Source: SAR116 cluster bacterium AG-355-O21
GTDB lineage: Bacteria; Pseudomonadota; Alphaproteobacteria; Thalassobaculales; Thalassobaculaceae
Length of the DNA stretch: 64,000 nt
Direction: 5' to 3'
Assembly: GCA_003280605.1 (NCBI GenBank)
Contig: QCEM01000008.1
Coordinates: 1-64,000, forward strand
In this document: one piece after another, positions 39,901-49,095 of the stretch
How the letters are laid out: each line of letters begins with the position of its first letter
Position numbering within the stretch: position 1 is the first letter of the stretch
Notes under the pieces: model-generated
What the model was told of the DNA's origin: nothing
Databases searched by the model: none
Seen by the model: the letters and a program-made list of their open reading frames with translations, nothing else
Made by a program: the position numbers and the translations under genes

Positions 39901-40255
39901 CTCAATTTTTAAGGCGTTTGGCCGGGCTTTTTTTAAGCAAGACCTGGACTTGATGTATGAAGTGGTGACGACCGACTTCACCTGGACAGTGGATGACGGG
40001 GATCAAGTTCATGTGCTGGACAGTCGCAATAAAATCGCTGAGTTTTTTGCGCGGCGGCGTGGCAAGTTTGAAAATGTCCACTATGATGATGTGGTATTTC
40101 ATCACGCCGCCGATGCGACCTTCATGACCTATCGGATGACGGGAACCGCCGTTGCCACAGGTGACGCTTTCGCCAAGGTCGGGATTGAACGATACACTTT
40201 CCGCGATGGAAAGCTAACGGCAAAAGACGTCTATAGCCGCCCGGCAGTGGTTTAA
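39875..40255 (+). CDS. Nuclear transport factor 2/SnoaL-like family protein
   Basis: DSIFKAFGRAFFKQDLDLMYEVVTTDFTWTVDDG... and GTAVATGDAFAKVGIERYTFRDGKLTAKDVYSRP. AAGGAG upstream. Confidence 0.75.
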   Translation: MTPSSAQRDSIFKAFGRAFFKQDLDLMYEVVTTDFTWTVDDGDQVHVLDSRNKIAEFFARRRGKFENVHYDDVVFHHAADATFMTYRMTGTAVATGDAFAKVGIERYTFRDGKLTAKDVYSRPAVV

Positions 40256-40394
40256 ATATCCTCCGCCTTTGTTTTTGTCGCAGCGGGCAAACGGCCGGAA
40301 AAAAATCTCGGGATGCCAGCTTCCAAAGCCGCCGTCGCCGCGTGCCGGTAATTCCAGCAAGCTCCGCGTTCTTACATGGCGCCGTTTTATCCCC

Positions 40395-41159
40395 TTAACG
40401 GGCGGTATAGCCGCCGTCGACGGGCATCGCAATGCCGGTCACAAATGAGGCAGCATCACTGGCCAAAAAAATTGCAACCGCTGCCACCTCCTCGGGTTGA
40501 CCGAGCCGGCCAATTGGATGCAGGTCGGTCAAAAACGCCCGGCCATTACTCTGGGCCAGCCGTTCGGCAATAATCGGCGTGTCGATATAACCGGGGCAGA
40601 TGGCGTTGACACGGACACCTTTTTCACCGAAGGCGATGGCGTATTGTTTGGTCAGACCGACGACGCCATGTTTACTTGCCACGTAAGAACTCACCCCTTC
40701 CAGCACCGCCGGATGATCGGCATAGCCACCGGGCCGCATAAGGGCACCCAGACCGGCAACCGAGGCGATGTTGACAACAGCACCTTTGCCTTGTGCCGCC
40801 ATGATGGGGCAGGCATATAGCAGGCCGTAATACACACCGGAGAGATTGATCTCGGTTGTCGCGTTCCAGTCTCTGCCGGCGACACCGGCATTATTCATCA
40901 ATACGTCGAGGCGGCCGAGGTCACGTTGGGTTTTGGTCAGTGCCTCCTTTACGGCGTCCTCGTCGGCGGTGTCGAGCGCATTGGCGACGGCGTTGGCGCC
41001 TAATTCTTCCACACGGGCCGCTGTCGCCTGGGCGGTCTGGGCGTTGATATCGGAACAGACCACCGTCGCGCCTTCTGCGGCCAGCCCCAGGGCCATTGCT
41101 TGGCCGATACCGGAACCTGCGCCGGTGACGAATGAAATGCGACCTTCAAAACTAGACAT
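40395..41159 (-). CDS. SDR family oxidoreductase
   Basis: ISFVTGAGSGIGQAMALGLAAEGATVV, NNAGVAG, SYVASKHGVVGLTK. Confidence 0.92.
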   Translation of the reverse strand: MSSFEGRISFVTGAGSGIGQAMALGLAAEGATVVCSDINAQTAQATAARVEELGANAVANALDTADEDAVKEALTKTQRDLGRLDVLMNNAGVAGRDWNATTEINLSGVYYGLLYACPIMAAQGKGAVVNIASVAGLGALMRPGGYADHPAVLEGVSSYVASKHGVVGLTKQYAIAFGEKGVRVNAICPGYIDTPIIAERLAQSNGRAFLTDLHPIGRLGQPEEVAAVAIFLASDAASFVTGIAMPVDGGYTAR

Positions 41160-41606
41160 GGGCTAATCCTTTTTGTTGTGACCTTGGCATCAGGCGACAG
41201 CCTTTTTTGTATCCCCATAGGACGTGGAAACTTGCCCGCAACGATCCCCCTCGCACCGCATGGCAAGCATATTTCGCCCGGTGCAAGCGGTTATCAGGAC
41301 GTGGCGGCGGGCGCGCCGCACGTTACCGATAGGCGAGGAGTTTGCGTGGCTTCGACGCACCAGGTCAAGCCACCGGCATATTTTTATTGCCCCTGGCAAT
41401 CTTGCTGTGGCATGGCCAGGGCGGGTAGCCAACAGTCTTCTATTTTGATATTTGTATTGAAATTATCAGCCCGCATTGGTGAAACGCCGAAATTGCGTTA
41501 TTTTATTTTGTTACGTCGCATCAATCGAACGCAATTTCGTAATTTCATCCTGCAGATCAAACCCTTGCGAAGGGGCAGCTGAACCAGCGTGAAAGGAACA
41601 TCACCA

Positions 41607-42392
41607 ATGTCTGTATCCGCCATGAGTAAAAACGCCCCGGCACCGAGCGATTTTAGTGCTGAGGAATGGCAAGCACGCTGCGATCTGGCGGCCTGTTATC
41701 GCCTTGTGGATCACTATGGCTGGAGCGATCTTTTCGGAACCCACATCTCGCTGCGGGTGCCTGGAACCGATCATTTTCTGCTAAATCCATACGGCATGTT
41801 ATTCGGTGAGATCACGGCTTCATCGCTGGTCAAGGTTGACCAAGACGGCAAAATGCTGACCGAGAGTGATTATGAAATCAATCCGGCCGGCTTTACCATC
41901 CACTCGGCGGTTCACATGTCGTCGCATGAAATGAATGCTGTCCTGCACACCCATACCCGTGCCGGTAATGCGGTGTCCTGCATGAAAGAGGGCTTGCTGC
42001 CCTATCATCAAAAGGCCCTTACAATTCTCGGTTTTGTCGGCTATCACGATTATGAGTCCATCGCCCTTGACCATGATGAACGAGCGCGGATCGTCGAAAA
42101 CCTCGGCGGCGGCAATATTCTGGTGTTGCGTAATCACGGCCTGCTGGCGGTTGGCGAAACCATTGGTGAAGCTTTCTTTTGGATGCACCGGATGGAAGCG
42201 GCCTGCCAATATCAAGTGGATATGTTGAGCATGAATCAAGAGCTTCAGCCCCCCTCGAAAGAAGTTCAAGAGCGCACCATAGAGATGAGTAAAAAGTTCT
42301 TTGGCAAAGGCGGTAGTGCCGCCAAAAACCAGCAGTGGCCGGCGATGATCCGGAAACTGGAGCGTGATTGCATTGACGACTGGCGGCGGTAA
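41607..42392 (+). CDS. Class II aldolase/adducin family protein
   Basis: GWSDLFGTHISLRVPGTDHFLLNPYGMLFGEITASSLVKVD, AVLHTHTRAGNAVSC, VLRNHGLLAVGETIGEAFFWMHRMEAACQ. Confidence 0.92.
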   Translation: MSVSAMSKNAPAPSDFSAEEWQARCDLAACYRLVDHYGWSDLFGTHISLRVPGTDHFLLNPYGMLFGEITASSLVKVDQDGKMLTESDYEINPAGFTIHSAVHMSSHEMNAVLHTHTRAGNAVSCMKEGLLPYHQKALTILGFVGYHDYESIALDHDERARIVENLGGGNILVLRNHGLLAVGETIGEAFFWMHRMEAACQYQVDMLSMNQELQPPSKEVQERTIEMSKKFFGKGGSAAKNQQWPAMIRKLERDCIDDWRR

Positions 42393-42476
42393 CGCAACCG
42401 GCCGGCCGGCGGGATGATATGCTGCCTGCGGCTGACCGGAACGACGCACCGAAGTATTTTTTAAAAAGGCGACGCT

Positions 42477-43133
42477 ATGACATTGATTGATGGACCGCGC
42501 CGGCACCCTGCCGGTGGCGGCGCTGCCCGCGCCTTGGTGATCTTGCTGCATGGTTATGGCTCTGACGGCGATGACCTGATTGGCCTTGCACCCTATTGGG
42601 CGCAGGCGCTGCCGGATGTGGCTTTTGTATCGCCGCATGCGCCTTTCCCGTGTGAGATGGGCCCCTTTGGTCGGCAATGGTTTAGCTTGGGTGATCGATC
42701 AGCTGCGGCAATGCTTGCCGGGACCCGAACCGCAGCCGACATTCTCAACGGCTTTATCGATGACGAATTGGCTCGTTTGAACCTGACCGCTGATCGGATG
42801 GCTTTGGTCGGGTTCAGCCAGGGCACCATGATGTCATTGTTTGTCGGCCCCCGCCGAGCCCAGCAGATCGCTGGTATTTTGGGGTATTCCGGCCGTTTGA
42901 TCGGTGCCGATGTTTTACCTGCCGAAAGTGTCACAACGCCGCCAACCTCGCTGATCCATGGCGCGGCAGACGATATGGTGCCGATTGAATCCTTGCACTT
43001 GGCGGTCGAGGGGCTTGCTGCCGCCGGGATTGACGCCGAATATGAAACTCGCCCCGGCCTTGGCCATTCCATCGATGAGGTTGGCTTGCAAATTGGCCTG
43101 GAATTCTTGCAGCGCGTACTGGCGAAAAACTGA
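42477..43133 (+). CDS. Phospholipase/carboxylesterase (alpha/beta hydrolase)
   Basis: ALVILLHGYGSDGDDLIGLAP, MALVGFSQGTMMSLFV (GFSQG), LIHGAADDMVPIE, GLGHSID. Confidence 0.9.
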   Translation: MTLIDGPRRHPAGGGAARALVILLHGYGSDGDDLIGLAPYWAQALPDVAFVSPHAPFPCEMGPFGRQWFSLGDRSAAAMLAGTRTAADILNGFIDDELARLNLTADRMALVGFSQGTMMSLFVGPRRAQQIAGILGYSGRLIGADVLPAESVTTPPTSLIHGAADDMVPIESLHLAVEGLAAAGIDAEYETRPGLGHSIDEVGLQIGLEFLQRVLAKN

Positions 43134-43139
43134 CTTATC

Positions 43140-43565
43140 ATGAAAGTTCTCCTATTTGCTTGCGTTCTGGTTTTCACGGCGTCGGTTGCGGCGGTTGCCG
43201 GCAATGGCGAAAAAATCACCGATCAGGACTTGATCGAACGCAGTGGTGTTTGGTTTCAAAAATCCGCGCAGCGCCCTTTTACCGGCCGGACCGATGGGTT
43301 ACGGCAATACAGCTACCTGCAAGGTAAACGCCATGGTCGCGGGTTGCTTTTTTATGAAAGCGGCCAGTTGAAAGCTGAAATGCGTTATGAAAACGGCAGG
43401 CTTAACGGCCCCTATGTGATGTATTTCGAAAATGGCCGGCCGATGATGCGCGGGACCATGAAAAACGACACTCGGGAGGGCCGCTGGGAGGTGTTTTATT
43501 TTAACGGCGACAAAAGCCTGCATTCGTCCGGCATCTACCGGAACGGCAAATGGGTCGCGCCATAG
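43140..43565 (+). CDS. YwqK/MORN-repeat family secreted protein
   Basis: LLFYESGQLKAEMRYENGRLNGPYVMYFENGRPMMRGTMKNDTREGRWEVFYFNGDKSLHSSGIYRNGKW plus signal peptide. Confidence 0.75.
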   Translation: MKVLLFACVLVFTASVAAVAGNGEKITDQDLIERSGVWFQKSAQRPFTGRTDGLRQYSYLQGKRHGRGLLFYESGQLKAEMRYENGRLNGPYVMYFENGRPMMRGTMKNDTREGRWEVFYFNGDKSLHSSGIYRNGKWVAP

Positions 43566-43622
43566 CCAGGCGGTTGTCAGATATACAGCGCTTTACCGCC
43601 GGAATTTTTTGGATTTATTTAA

Positions 43623-44390
43623 ATGCGATGGCCGGAGAGAAAAACTGTGCATGACATTCCCAAAATGGCGCAACGCCAGCTCGCCGATTACCGACGCCGG
43701 CAACCAGGGACCTTGTTTGCCGACCAAGATCTGAGCCTTGATGCGGCGACCGCCTATCACCTACAAGACGCCGTTACCGCGCTCAGAATCAAGGAAGGTG
43801 ACATTGTTACCGGCTATAAAGTTGGCTGCACGGGGCCTGGTACCAGGTCGCAATTTGGTATGTATGGTCCGATACGAGGCACGCTGTTCGCGGGCGAAGT
43901 GCGCCGGAACGACTGCCGTTTGCCGCAAAAAAGTTTTTGCCACCTTGCCGTGGAAGGCGAGATGGCAATAAAAATTGCCGGCGATGGTCAGATTATTGCC
44001 GCTTTTCCGGTCATTGAATTGCATAATTTTGTGTTCCGATCGCAACCAAAGACTCTATCGGAACTCATTGCAAACAACGACATTAATGCAGGTATCATTT
44101 TGCCAGGCGATAACTGGCAAACGGCCACGGATTTGATCGACGATAACGCCAATCTGTCGGTCCATGTGAATGGCGTTGAATTGGGCTGTGACAGCCTATG
44201 GCCAACAGCTGGCGGACCGGCAGCATCGCTTCACTGGCTCAAGGCCCACCTTGACGACTTTGATATCGCCCTGCGGGTGGGTCAAATTGTGCTTGCTGGT
44301 ACCAACTTGGGTCTTTATCCGGTGCAGGCCGGCGATCGGGTTGAGGTGGCCGTGAATGGCCAACCGGCAGTCAGTTGCACCGTGGTCTGA
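43623..44390 (+). CDS. 2-keto-4-pentenoate hydratase/FAH-family protein
   Basis: GDIVTGYKVGCTG, VEGEMAIKIAGDGQ, PVIELHNFVFRS, LVLAGT-like and GDRVEVAVNG motifs. Confidence 0.8.
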   Translation: MRWPERKTVHDIPKMAQRQLADYRRRQPGTLFADQDLSLDAATAYHLQDAVTALRIKEGDIVTGYKVGCTGPGTRSQFGMYGPIRGTLFAGEVRRNDCRLPQKSFCHLAVEGEMAIKIAGDGQIIAAFPVIELHNFVFRSQPKTLSELIANNDINAGIILPGDNWQTATDLIDDNANLSVHVNGVELGCDSLWPTAGGPAASLHWLKAHLDDFDIALRVGQIVLAGTNLGLYPVQAGDRVEVAVNGQPAVSCTVV

Positions 44391-44440
44391 TTGACAGTGC
44401 TGACATATCTCACTCACAGGGTTGCGACGGAGATTTTTGC

Positions 44441-44884
44441 ATGACGATCATCTATGTGGATGCCGACGCCTGCCCGGTGAAGGATGAAATCATCGCCGTC
44501 GCCATTCGCCACGGGTGCCGGGCGGTGATGGTCTGTAACGGCGGTATCCGTCCAAACCCGCATCCGTTGATTGAGCTGGCCATTGTCGATGATGGCCCTG
44601 ATGCAGCAGATATCTGGATTGCCGACCGTGCCGGCAGCGGCGATATTGTGGTGACCAATGACATCCCGTTGGCGGCGCGCGCTGTTGAAAAGGCGGCCGC
44701 TGTGCTGCGCCCTGACGGCAGCGCAATCACGGCCTCGAATGTGGGCAATGTTCTGGCAACACGGGACTTGATTGCCGACCTGCGCGCCGCCGATCCGTTT
44801 CGCCAGGGCAAGGGAAAACCTTTTTCGAAAGCGGATCGCAGCCGCTTCTCGCAGGCATTGGACCAGTTTTTATCGCGGCGCTAA
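44441..44884 (+). CDS. YaiI/YqxD family protein (DUF188)
   Basis: MTIIYVDADACPVKDEIIAVAIRHG, GDIVVTNDIPLAARAVEKAAAVLRPDG. Start at 44441. Confidence 0.92.
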   Translation: MTIIYVDADACPVKDEIIAVAIRHGCRAVMVCNGGIRPNPHPLIELAIVDDGPDAADIWIADRAGSGDIVVTNDIPLAARAVEKAAAVLRPDGSAITASNVGNVLATRDLIADLRAADPFRQGKGKPFSKADRSRFSQALDQFLSRR

Positions 44885-46068
44885 ACAGCCTCGCCGGCAA
44901 CGAAGCCTGAGGACCAAGCCCATTGGAAATTATAGCCGCCAAGATGGCCGGTCACATCAACCACTTCGCCGATAAAATACAGGCCCGGCTGGTTTTTAGC
45001 CTCCATGGTTTTCGATGACAGCTGGTCGACGTCGACACCGCCGAGGGTGACCTCGGCAGTGCGATAACCCTCGGTGCCATTGGGGCTGACTTGCCAGCGA
45101 TTAACCCGGTTGCCTAACTGCGTTAGCGCGGCATTTGGCAAATCAGCCAGCCGTCCGGACAGGCCAAGCTCATCTAAAATGTCGGCGGCCAGCCGGCGCG
45201 GCAGGTTGTCGGCAAGCGCCGTCAGTACATCTTGACGCGGTGTTTCGGCTTTTCGGGAAATCAGCCAGGCGCGACAGTCAATATCGGGTAATAGGTTGAT
45301 CTCTAGCGCATCGCCGGTATCCCAGTAAGAACTTATTTGCAGGATTGACGGGCCGGACAAACCGCGATGTGTGAACAGCAAACCTTCACGAAAAACGGTT
45401 TTGCCATAGCGTATCTCGGCATCGACCGACAGTCCCGAAAGGGCCCGGCATCTGGCCAGAAAACCGTCCTGAAAAGTCAGCGGCACCAGTGCCGGTTTCA
45501 CGGCCGTGACCTGTAACCCAAATTGCGCGGCAATATCATAGCCAAAGCGGGTGGCGCCTATTTTTGGGATCGACAGCCCGCCCGTGGCGACCACCAGGGC
45601 GTGACAGTTGATATCGCCGCCGGCGGTTTGCAGGCGATAGCCATCAGCGGTCGCCGCGACGGCCTCGACCGCTGTGTTCAAGCGAAGTTCGGCACCGGCA
45701 TCGCGGCATTCTGCCAGCAGCATGTCGATAATCTGTTGGGCGCTGTCATCGCAGAATAATTGACCCAGCTTCTTCTCATGAAAGGCGATCTGGTGCCGTG
45801 TGACCAGCTCTACAAAGTCATCCTGGGTATAGCGGGTGAAAGCTGATTTACAGAAATGTCGGTTATTTGACAGAAAGGCCGCCGGGGTGGCGTGCATGTT
45901 GGTAAAATTGCATCGCCCGCCGCCGGAAATGCGGATCTTTTCGGCAGGCCGTTTGGCATGCTCAAGAATCACCACCGATCGTCCGCGCCGGCCGGCAACC
46001 CGGCCGCACATCAACCCAGCGGCACCGGCGCCGATAATCACGACGTCATGCGTCTCAGCCATCCCCAA
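44881..46068 (-). CDS. BaiN/HI0933-family NAD(P)/FAD-dependent oxidoreductase
   Basis: DVVIIGAGAAGLMCGRVAGRRGRSVVILEHAKRPAEKIRISGGGRCNFTNMHA, C-terminal GEVVDVTGHLGGYNFQWAWSSGFVAGEAV. Confidence 0.95.
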   Translation of the reverse strand: MGMAETHDVVIIGAGAAGLMCGRVAGRRGRSVVILEHAKRPAEKIRISGGGRCNFTNMHATPAAFLSNNRHFCKSAFTRYTQDDFVELVTRHQIAFHEKKLGQLFCDDSAQQIIDMLLAECRDAGAELRLNTAVEAVAATADGYRLQTAGGDINCHALVVATGGLSIPKIGATRFGYDIAAQFGLQVTAVKPALVPLTFQDGFLARCRALSGLSVDAEIRYGKTVFREGLLFTHRGLSGPSILQISSYWDTGDALEINLLPDIDCRAWLISRKAETPRQDVLTALADNLPRRLAADILDELGLSGRLADLPNAALTQLGNRVNRWQVSPNGTEGYRTAEVTLGGVDVDQLSSKTMEAKNQPGLYFIGEVVDVTGHLGGYNFQWAWSSGFVAGEAV

Positions 46069-46293
46069 TCACCTGTTTACGTGGCACCTAACTTTCTCCG
46101 TTCCGCTGTAAATGTGACTAGCATGTACGTTCTAGATCCGCCAGTCATCCGACATCGGCCCCGATTGTCGCCGATATGTTCCGGCAACTGATGCGGTGGG
46201 CAGCTACAGGTTCGGGTTTAAGGTGAAAAAAATGGCCGTGTTTGGCTGTTTCGGTTTAACCTGCCGGTAAGAACACGCTGAGGAGGGAGCCGA

Positions 46294-46380
46294 ATGCCGC
46301 CGATTTGGATACTGAAATACTACCTAGGTGCCTATATCCTGATAGGCGTGACCGTCTATTTCATCGTCGATCATATCTAA
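46294..46380 (+). CDS. 28-aa small membrane protein
   Basis: MPPIWILKYYLGAYILIGVTVYFIVDHI*; strong Shine-Dalgarno AGGAGGGA at 46281-46288; one TM helix. Below the ORF-track length cutoff. Confidence 0.6.
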   Translation: MPPIWILKYYLGAYILIGVTVYFIVDHI

Positions 46381-46468
46381 CCAATTGGCCTGAAATGAAA
46401 GCCAAAGATGACCTGAATTTAGGGGGTTTGTCGCGTCGGCAAAAAAGCTCAATGAGGAGGCTTGCGCC

Positions 46469-47458
46469 ATGATTCCAGCGGATGAAACCTTTGCTGGCAC
46501 CTGGCCTTACGCCGCGAAGTTTTTCGAGGGTAACGGCTTTCGGCAGCATTATGTCGATGTCGGCAGATGTGATGCTGACAGCGAAGACGTTATCGTTTGC
46601 TTACATGGTGAGCCGACATGGGGATATCTTTACAGGAATTTCATTCCCCGTTTGGCCCAAATCGGGCGCGTTATTGTGCCAGACCATATGGGCTTTGGGA
46701 AAAGCGAGACGCCGCAAGACCGCGATTATTCAACGCGCGACCACAGCGATAATCTTGAGCGCCTGTTGCTGAGTTTGGATTTGCGCAATATCACACTGGT
46801 TATGCAGGATTGGGGTGGCCTTATCGGGTCCACATTTGCGCTCAGACATCCTGATCGTATTAAATGCTTATGTATCTGTAATGCGAATATCCCATGGGCA
46901 AGAGCGCCCGTTGACCCGCCGCGTAGTCATAAGTGGCAAGCTTGGATGCAGTCGGATCAATATGAGCCTGTTGTCTCAAACCTTGGTGCAACGGCCTTAT
47001 CAGTGATGCAACGCATTGGCATGGAACGGATGGATCATGTCAATGAGACGTGGTTGCGAGCGTATTCAAGTGCCTTTCCAACGCCTGAATCTTGCCGTGG
47101 CGCATTGCAATTTCCGCGCAATATTTCGCATCCTGAAACCTATGCTTTCTACAAAGAGCTTGAGGCAAAACACGATCTCGCCCGGCTACAAGCGATCCCG
47201 GCAATGTGCGTGGTTGGCGAAGAAGAAAAGACAACCCCGGCAGAATTAAGGGTTTTTGGATTTAAAAGTCTTTGGCCAAATGGGCCGGTTGTGCGCTTGC
47301 CAGGTGTCGGTCATTTCCTGCAGGAAGACGCACCCGGAATCGTCACCGCGCTGGTTGAACAATTTATTCAGGTGAATGGTCAGCCTGTCGATGCTTTTTC
47401 GGAACCAAGCGTGGCCTGGGACGAATCTTCTAAATGGGCAGCGGTCAGGCAAACCTGA
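46469..47458 (+). CDS. Haloalkane dehalogenase-like alpha/beta hydrolase
   Basis: CLHGEPTWGYLYRNFIPRL, PDHMGFGKSETP, LVMQDWGGLIGS (Asp nucleophile context), GVGHFLQEDAP. Confidence 0.85.
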   Translation: MIPADETFAGTWPYAAKFFEGNGFRQHYVDVGRCDADSEDVIVCLHGEPTWGYLYRNFIPRLAQIGRVIVPDHMGFGKSETPQDRDYSTRDHSDNLERLLLSLDLRNITLVMQDWGGLIGSTFALRHPDRIKCLCICNANIPWARAPVDPPRSHKWQAWMQSDQYEPVVSNLGATALSVMQRIGMERMDHVNETWLRAYSSAFPTPESCRGALQFPRNISHPETYAFYKELEAKHDLARLQAIPAMCVVGEEEKTTPAELRVFGFKSLWPNGPVVRLPGVGHFLQEDAPGIVTALVEQFIQVNGQPVDAFSEPSVAWDESSKWAAVRQT

Positions 47459-47495
47459 AGGCGCTGTCAATTAGCTGCGCGGTGTTGTGGTGACG

Positions 47496-48776
47496 CTAAA
47501 CCGTGGCGATTTTACCCGCCACCCGACGGACTTTGCGCGGGGCCGCCATCCAGACGCACGCTATGCCAATCAATGCCGCCAACATACAGGCCAGGAAGGC
47601 AATATCATAACTGCCATAACGGTCATAAAAGACCCCTGCCAGCCATGGGCCAATGGCCCCACCGGTCATCCCAAAAAGGCTTAAGACGCCAAAAACTTTG
47701 CCATAATACTTACCTTGAAAAAGTTCCGCCGGTATGGACGCAAAACAGGTCACCATGCCTTGGCCTATTAACCCTTGTGTGACCACCATGGTTACCATCA
47801 AAACCCAGGACGGCTGTGCCTGCAGCATCAGCGAGACGCCATAACACGCAATATAACCGAGCATGGAAACGGTCCATATCTGCTCGCGTCCCCAGCGGTC
47901 CGATAAGGCCCCCATGCCGAGAAGACTGCCAACCCCAAACGTACTGACCAAACCAAGTGCTAAGGCGGCTGTTTCACCATCGAAGCCAACGTCGATTAAG
48001 AACCGGGTTTGATGCACCAAAATTGTATAATAGGCGATGAAGCTGGCAAAAAACCCGCAACTTAACCACCAAAAGCGGCTGGTTTTCATAGCCCTTTGCA
48101 AGGTCCAGTCAACCGCAACCCATGCAGGGTCGACCACATTATCCGGCGTCGCTTGCGGTGCCCCTGCGGGCGGCACGGCGTCGCCGTCGGCGCGGGTGCC
48201 AATGTCTTCCGGTCGGTGGCGCTGAAACAACAGGTTGAGCGGCAGCACCACAACGAAAACGACGCCGGCCAAAAGCCATGCGGCGGATCGCCAGCCATCG
48301 GTTTCAATCACCGTTTGAACCCCTGGCATAGCGACCAGCGACAACACCCCAACGCCTGAAAACGCAACCCCAATGGCGAGGCCGCGGCGGCGCACAAACC
48401 AATTCGGCAAGAACGCCGAATGCCCGACATAGGAAAAAAGCACACTGCCGCCAACGACCAAAAACCCCAGGGTTGCAAACAGATGCCAAGGCTCGGTGGT
48501 GAACGTGGCGGCGATAAAACCGGCTGCGACCAAAACCCCACCAAAGGGAAAGACACGGCGTGGGCCAAAGCGGTCCATGGCCATGCCAATGAATGGCGAC
48601 ATGATCGATGACGCTAAAAACCCAACTGAAAAGGTTGCTGCGGTAATCCCGCGGCTCCAGCCGAACTCCTGCAAAATAGGTGGGTAAAGAAGTGAAAACG
48701 CATTGCGCGCATTGACCCCAATGGCGATGGTGATAAAGGCAATCGCGACCACGGCCCAACCATAAAAAATCGGCAC
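47496..48776 (-). CDS. MFS transporter
   Basis: 426 aa multi-TM protein; GWSRGITAATFSVGFLASSIMSPFIGMAMDRFGPRRVF (MFS motif A). Confidence 0.9.
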   Translation of the reverse strand: MPIFYGWAVVAIAFITIAIGVNARNAFSLLYPPILQEFGWSRGITAATFSVGFLASSIMSPFIGMAMDRFGPRRVFPFGGVLVAAGFIAATFTTEPWHLFATLGFLVVGGSVLFSYVGHSAFLPNWFVRRRGLAIGVAFSGVGVLSLVAMPGVQTVIETDGWRSAAWLLAGVVFVVVLPLNLLFQRHRPEDIGTRADGDAVPPAGAPQATPDNVVDPAWVAVDWTLQRAMKTSRFWWLSCGFFASFIAYYTILVHQTRFLIDVGFDGETAALALGLVSTFGVGSLLGMGALSDRWGREQIWTVSMLGYIACYGVSLMLQAQPSWVLMVTMVVTQGLIGQGMVTCFASIPAELFQGKYYGKVFGVLSLFGMTGGAIGPWLAGVFYDRYGSYDIAFLACMLAALIGIACVWMAAPRKVRRVAGKIATV

Positions 48777-49095
48777 ACGGATAAGCTTTCTCCTCAGGGT
48801 GGACTGTTGGCTTGGCGGCGTAATTTATCTGTGAGCTGGCGGTGAAAGGTGCGGTGGATTTATGTCAGTCACGGCCGTAAGGCTAGCTCGCATTGCTTAA
48901 TATGTCGCTATCTAAGGTTCTGGCTTGCATGCCAGGGATAGTTTTGCCCACTATGATGGCGGTTCGAGCCGGCGCAAAACCGCCGCGCTTGCAGTTGCCG
49001 GCGATCTGAAAAAGTACGGGTCATGCCTGCCAAACCAACCATGAGGCATGATGACCGGCATAGGGTGGCGGTCTATTTCTGGAGGTGACTGAAGC

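Noticed and set aside
37885-41600. Direct repeat of the tRNA-Ser 3' end (attR) downstream of the tRNA
   Set aside because: Scanned by eye for GTTCGAATCCCGCTCCCTCC-like sequence and found none. The element boundary therefore remains undefined.
41820-42677. 285-aa minus-strand ORF spanning the aldolase and carboxylesterase genes
   Set aside because: Antisense to two clearly supported genes, no recognisable domain.
43140-43565. YwqK protein as part of a toxin-antitoxin system
   Set aside because: No toxin partner is adjacent, and MORN/YwqK secreted proteins are usually not functional antitoxins in this context.
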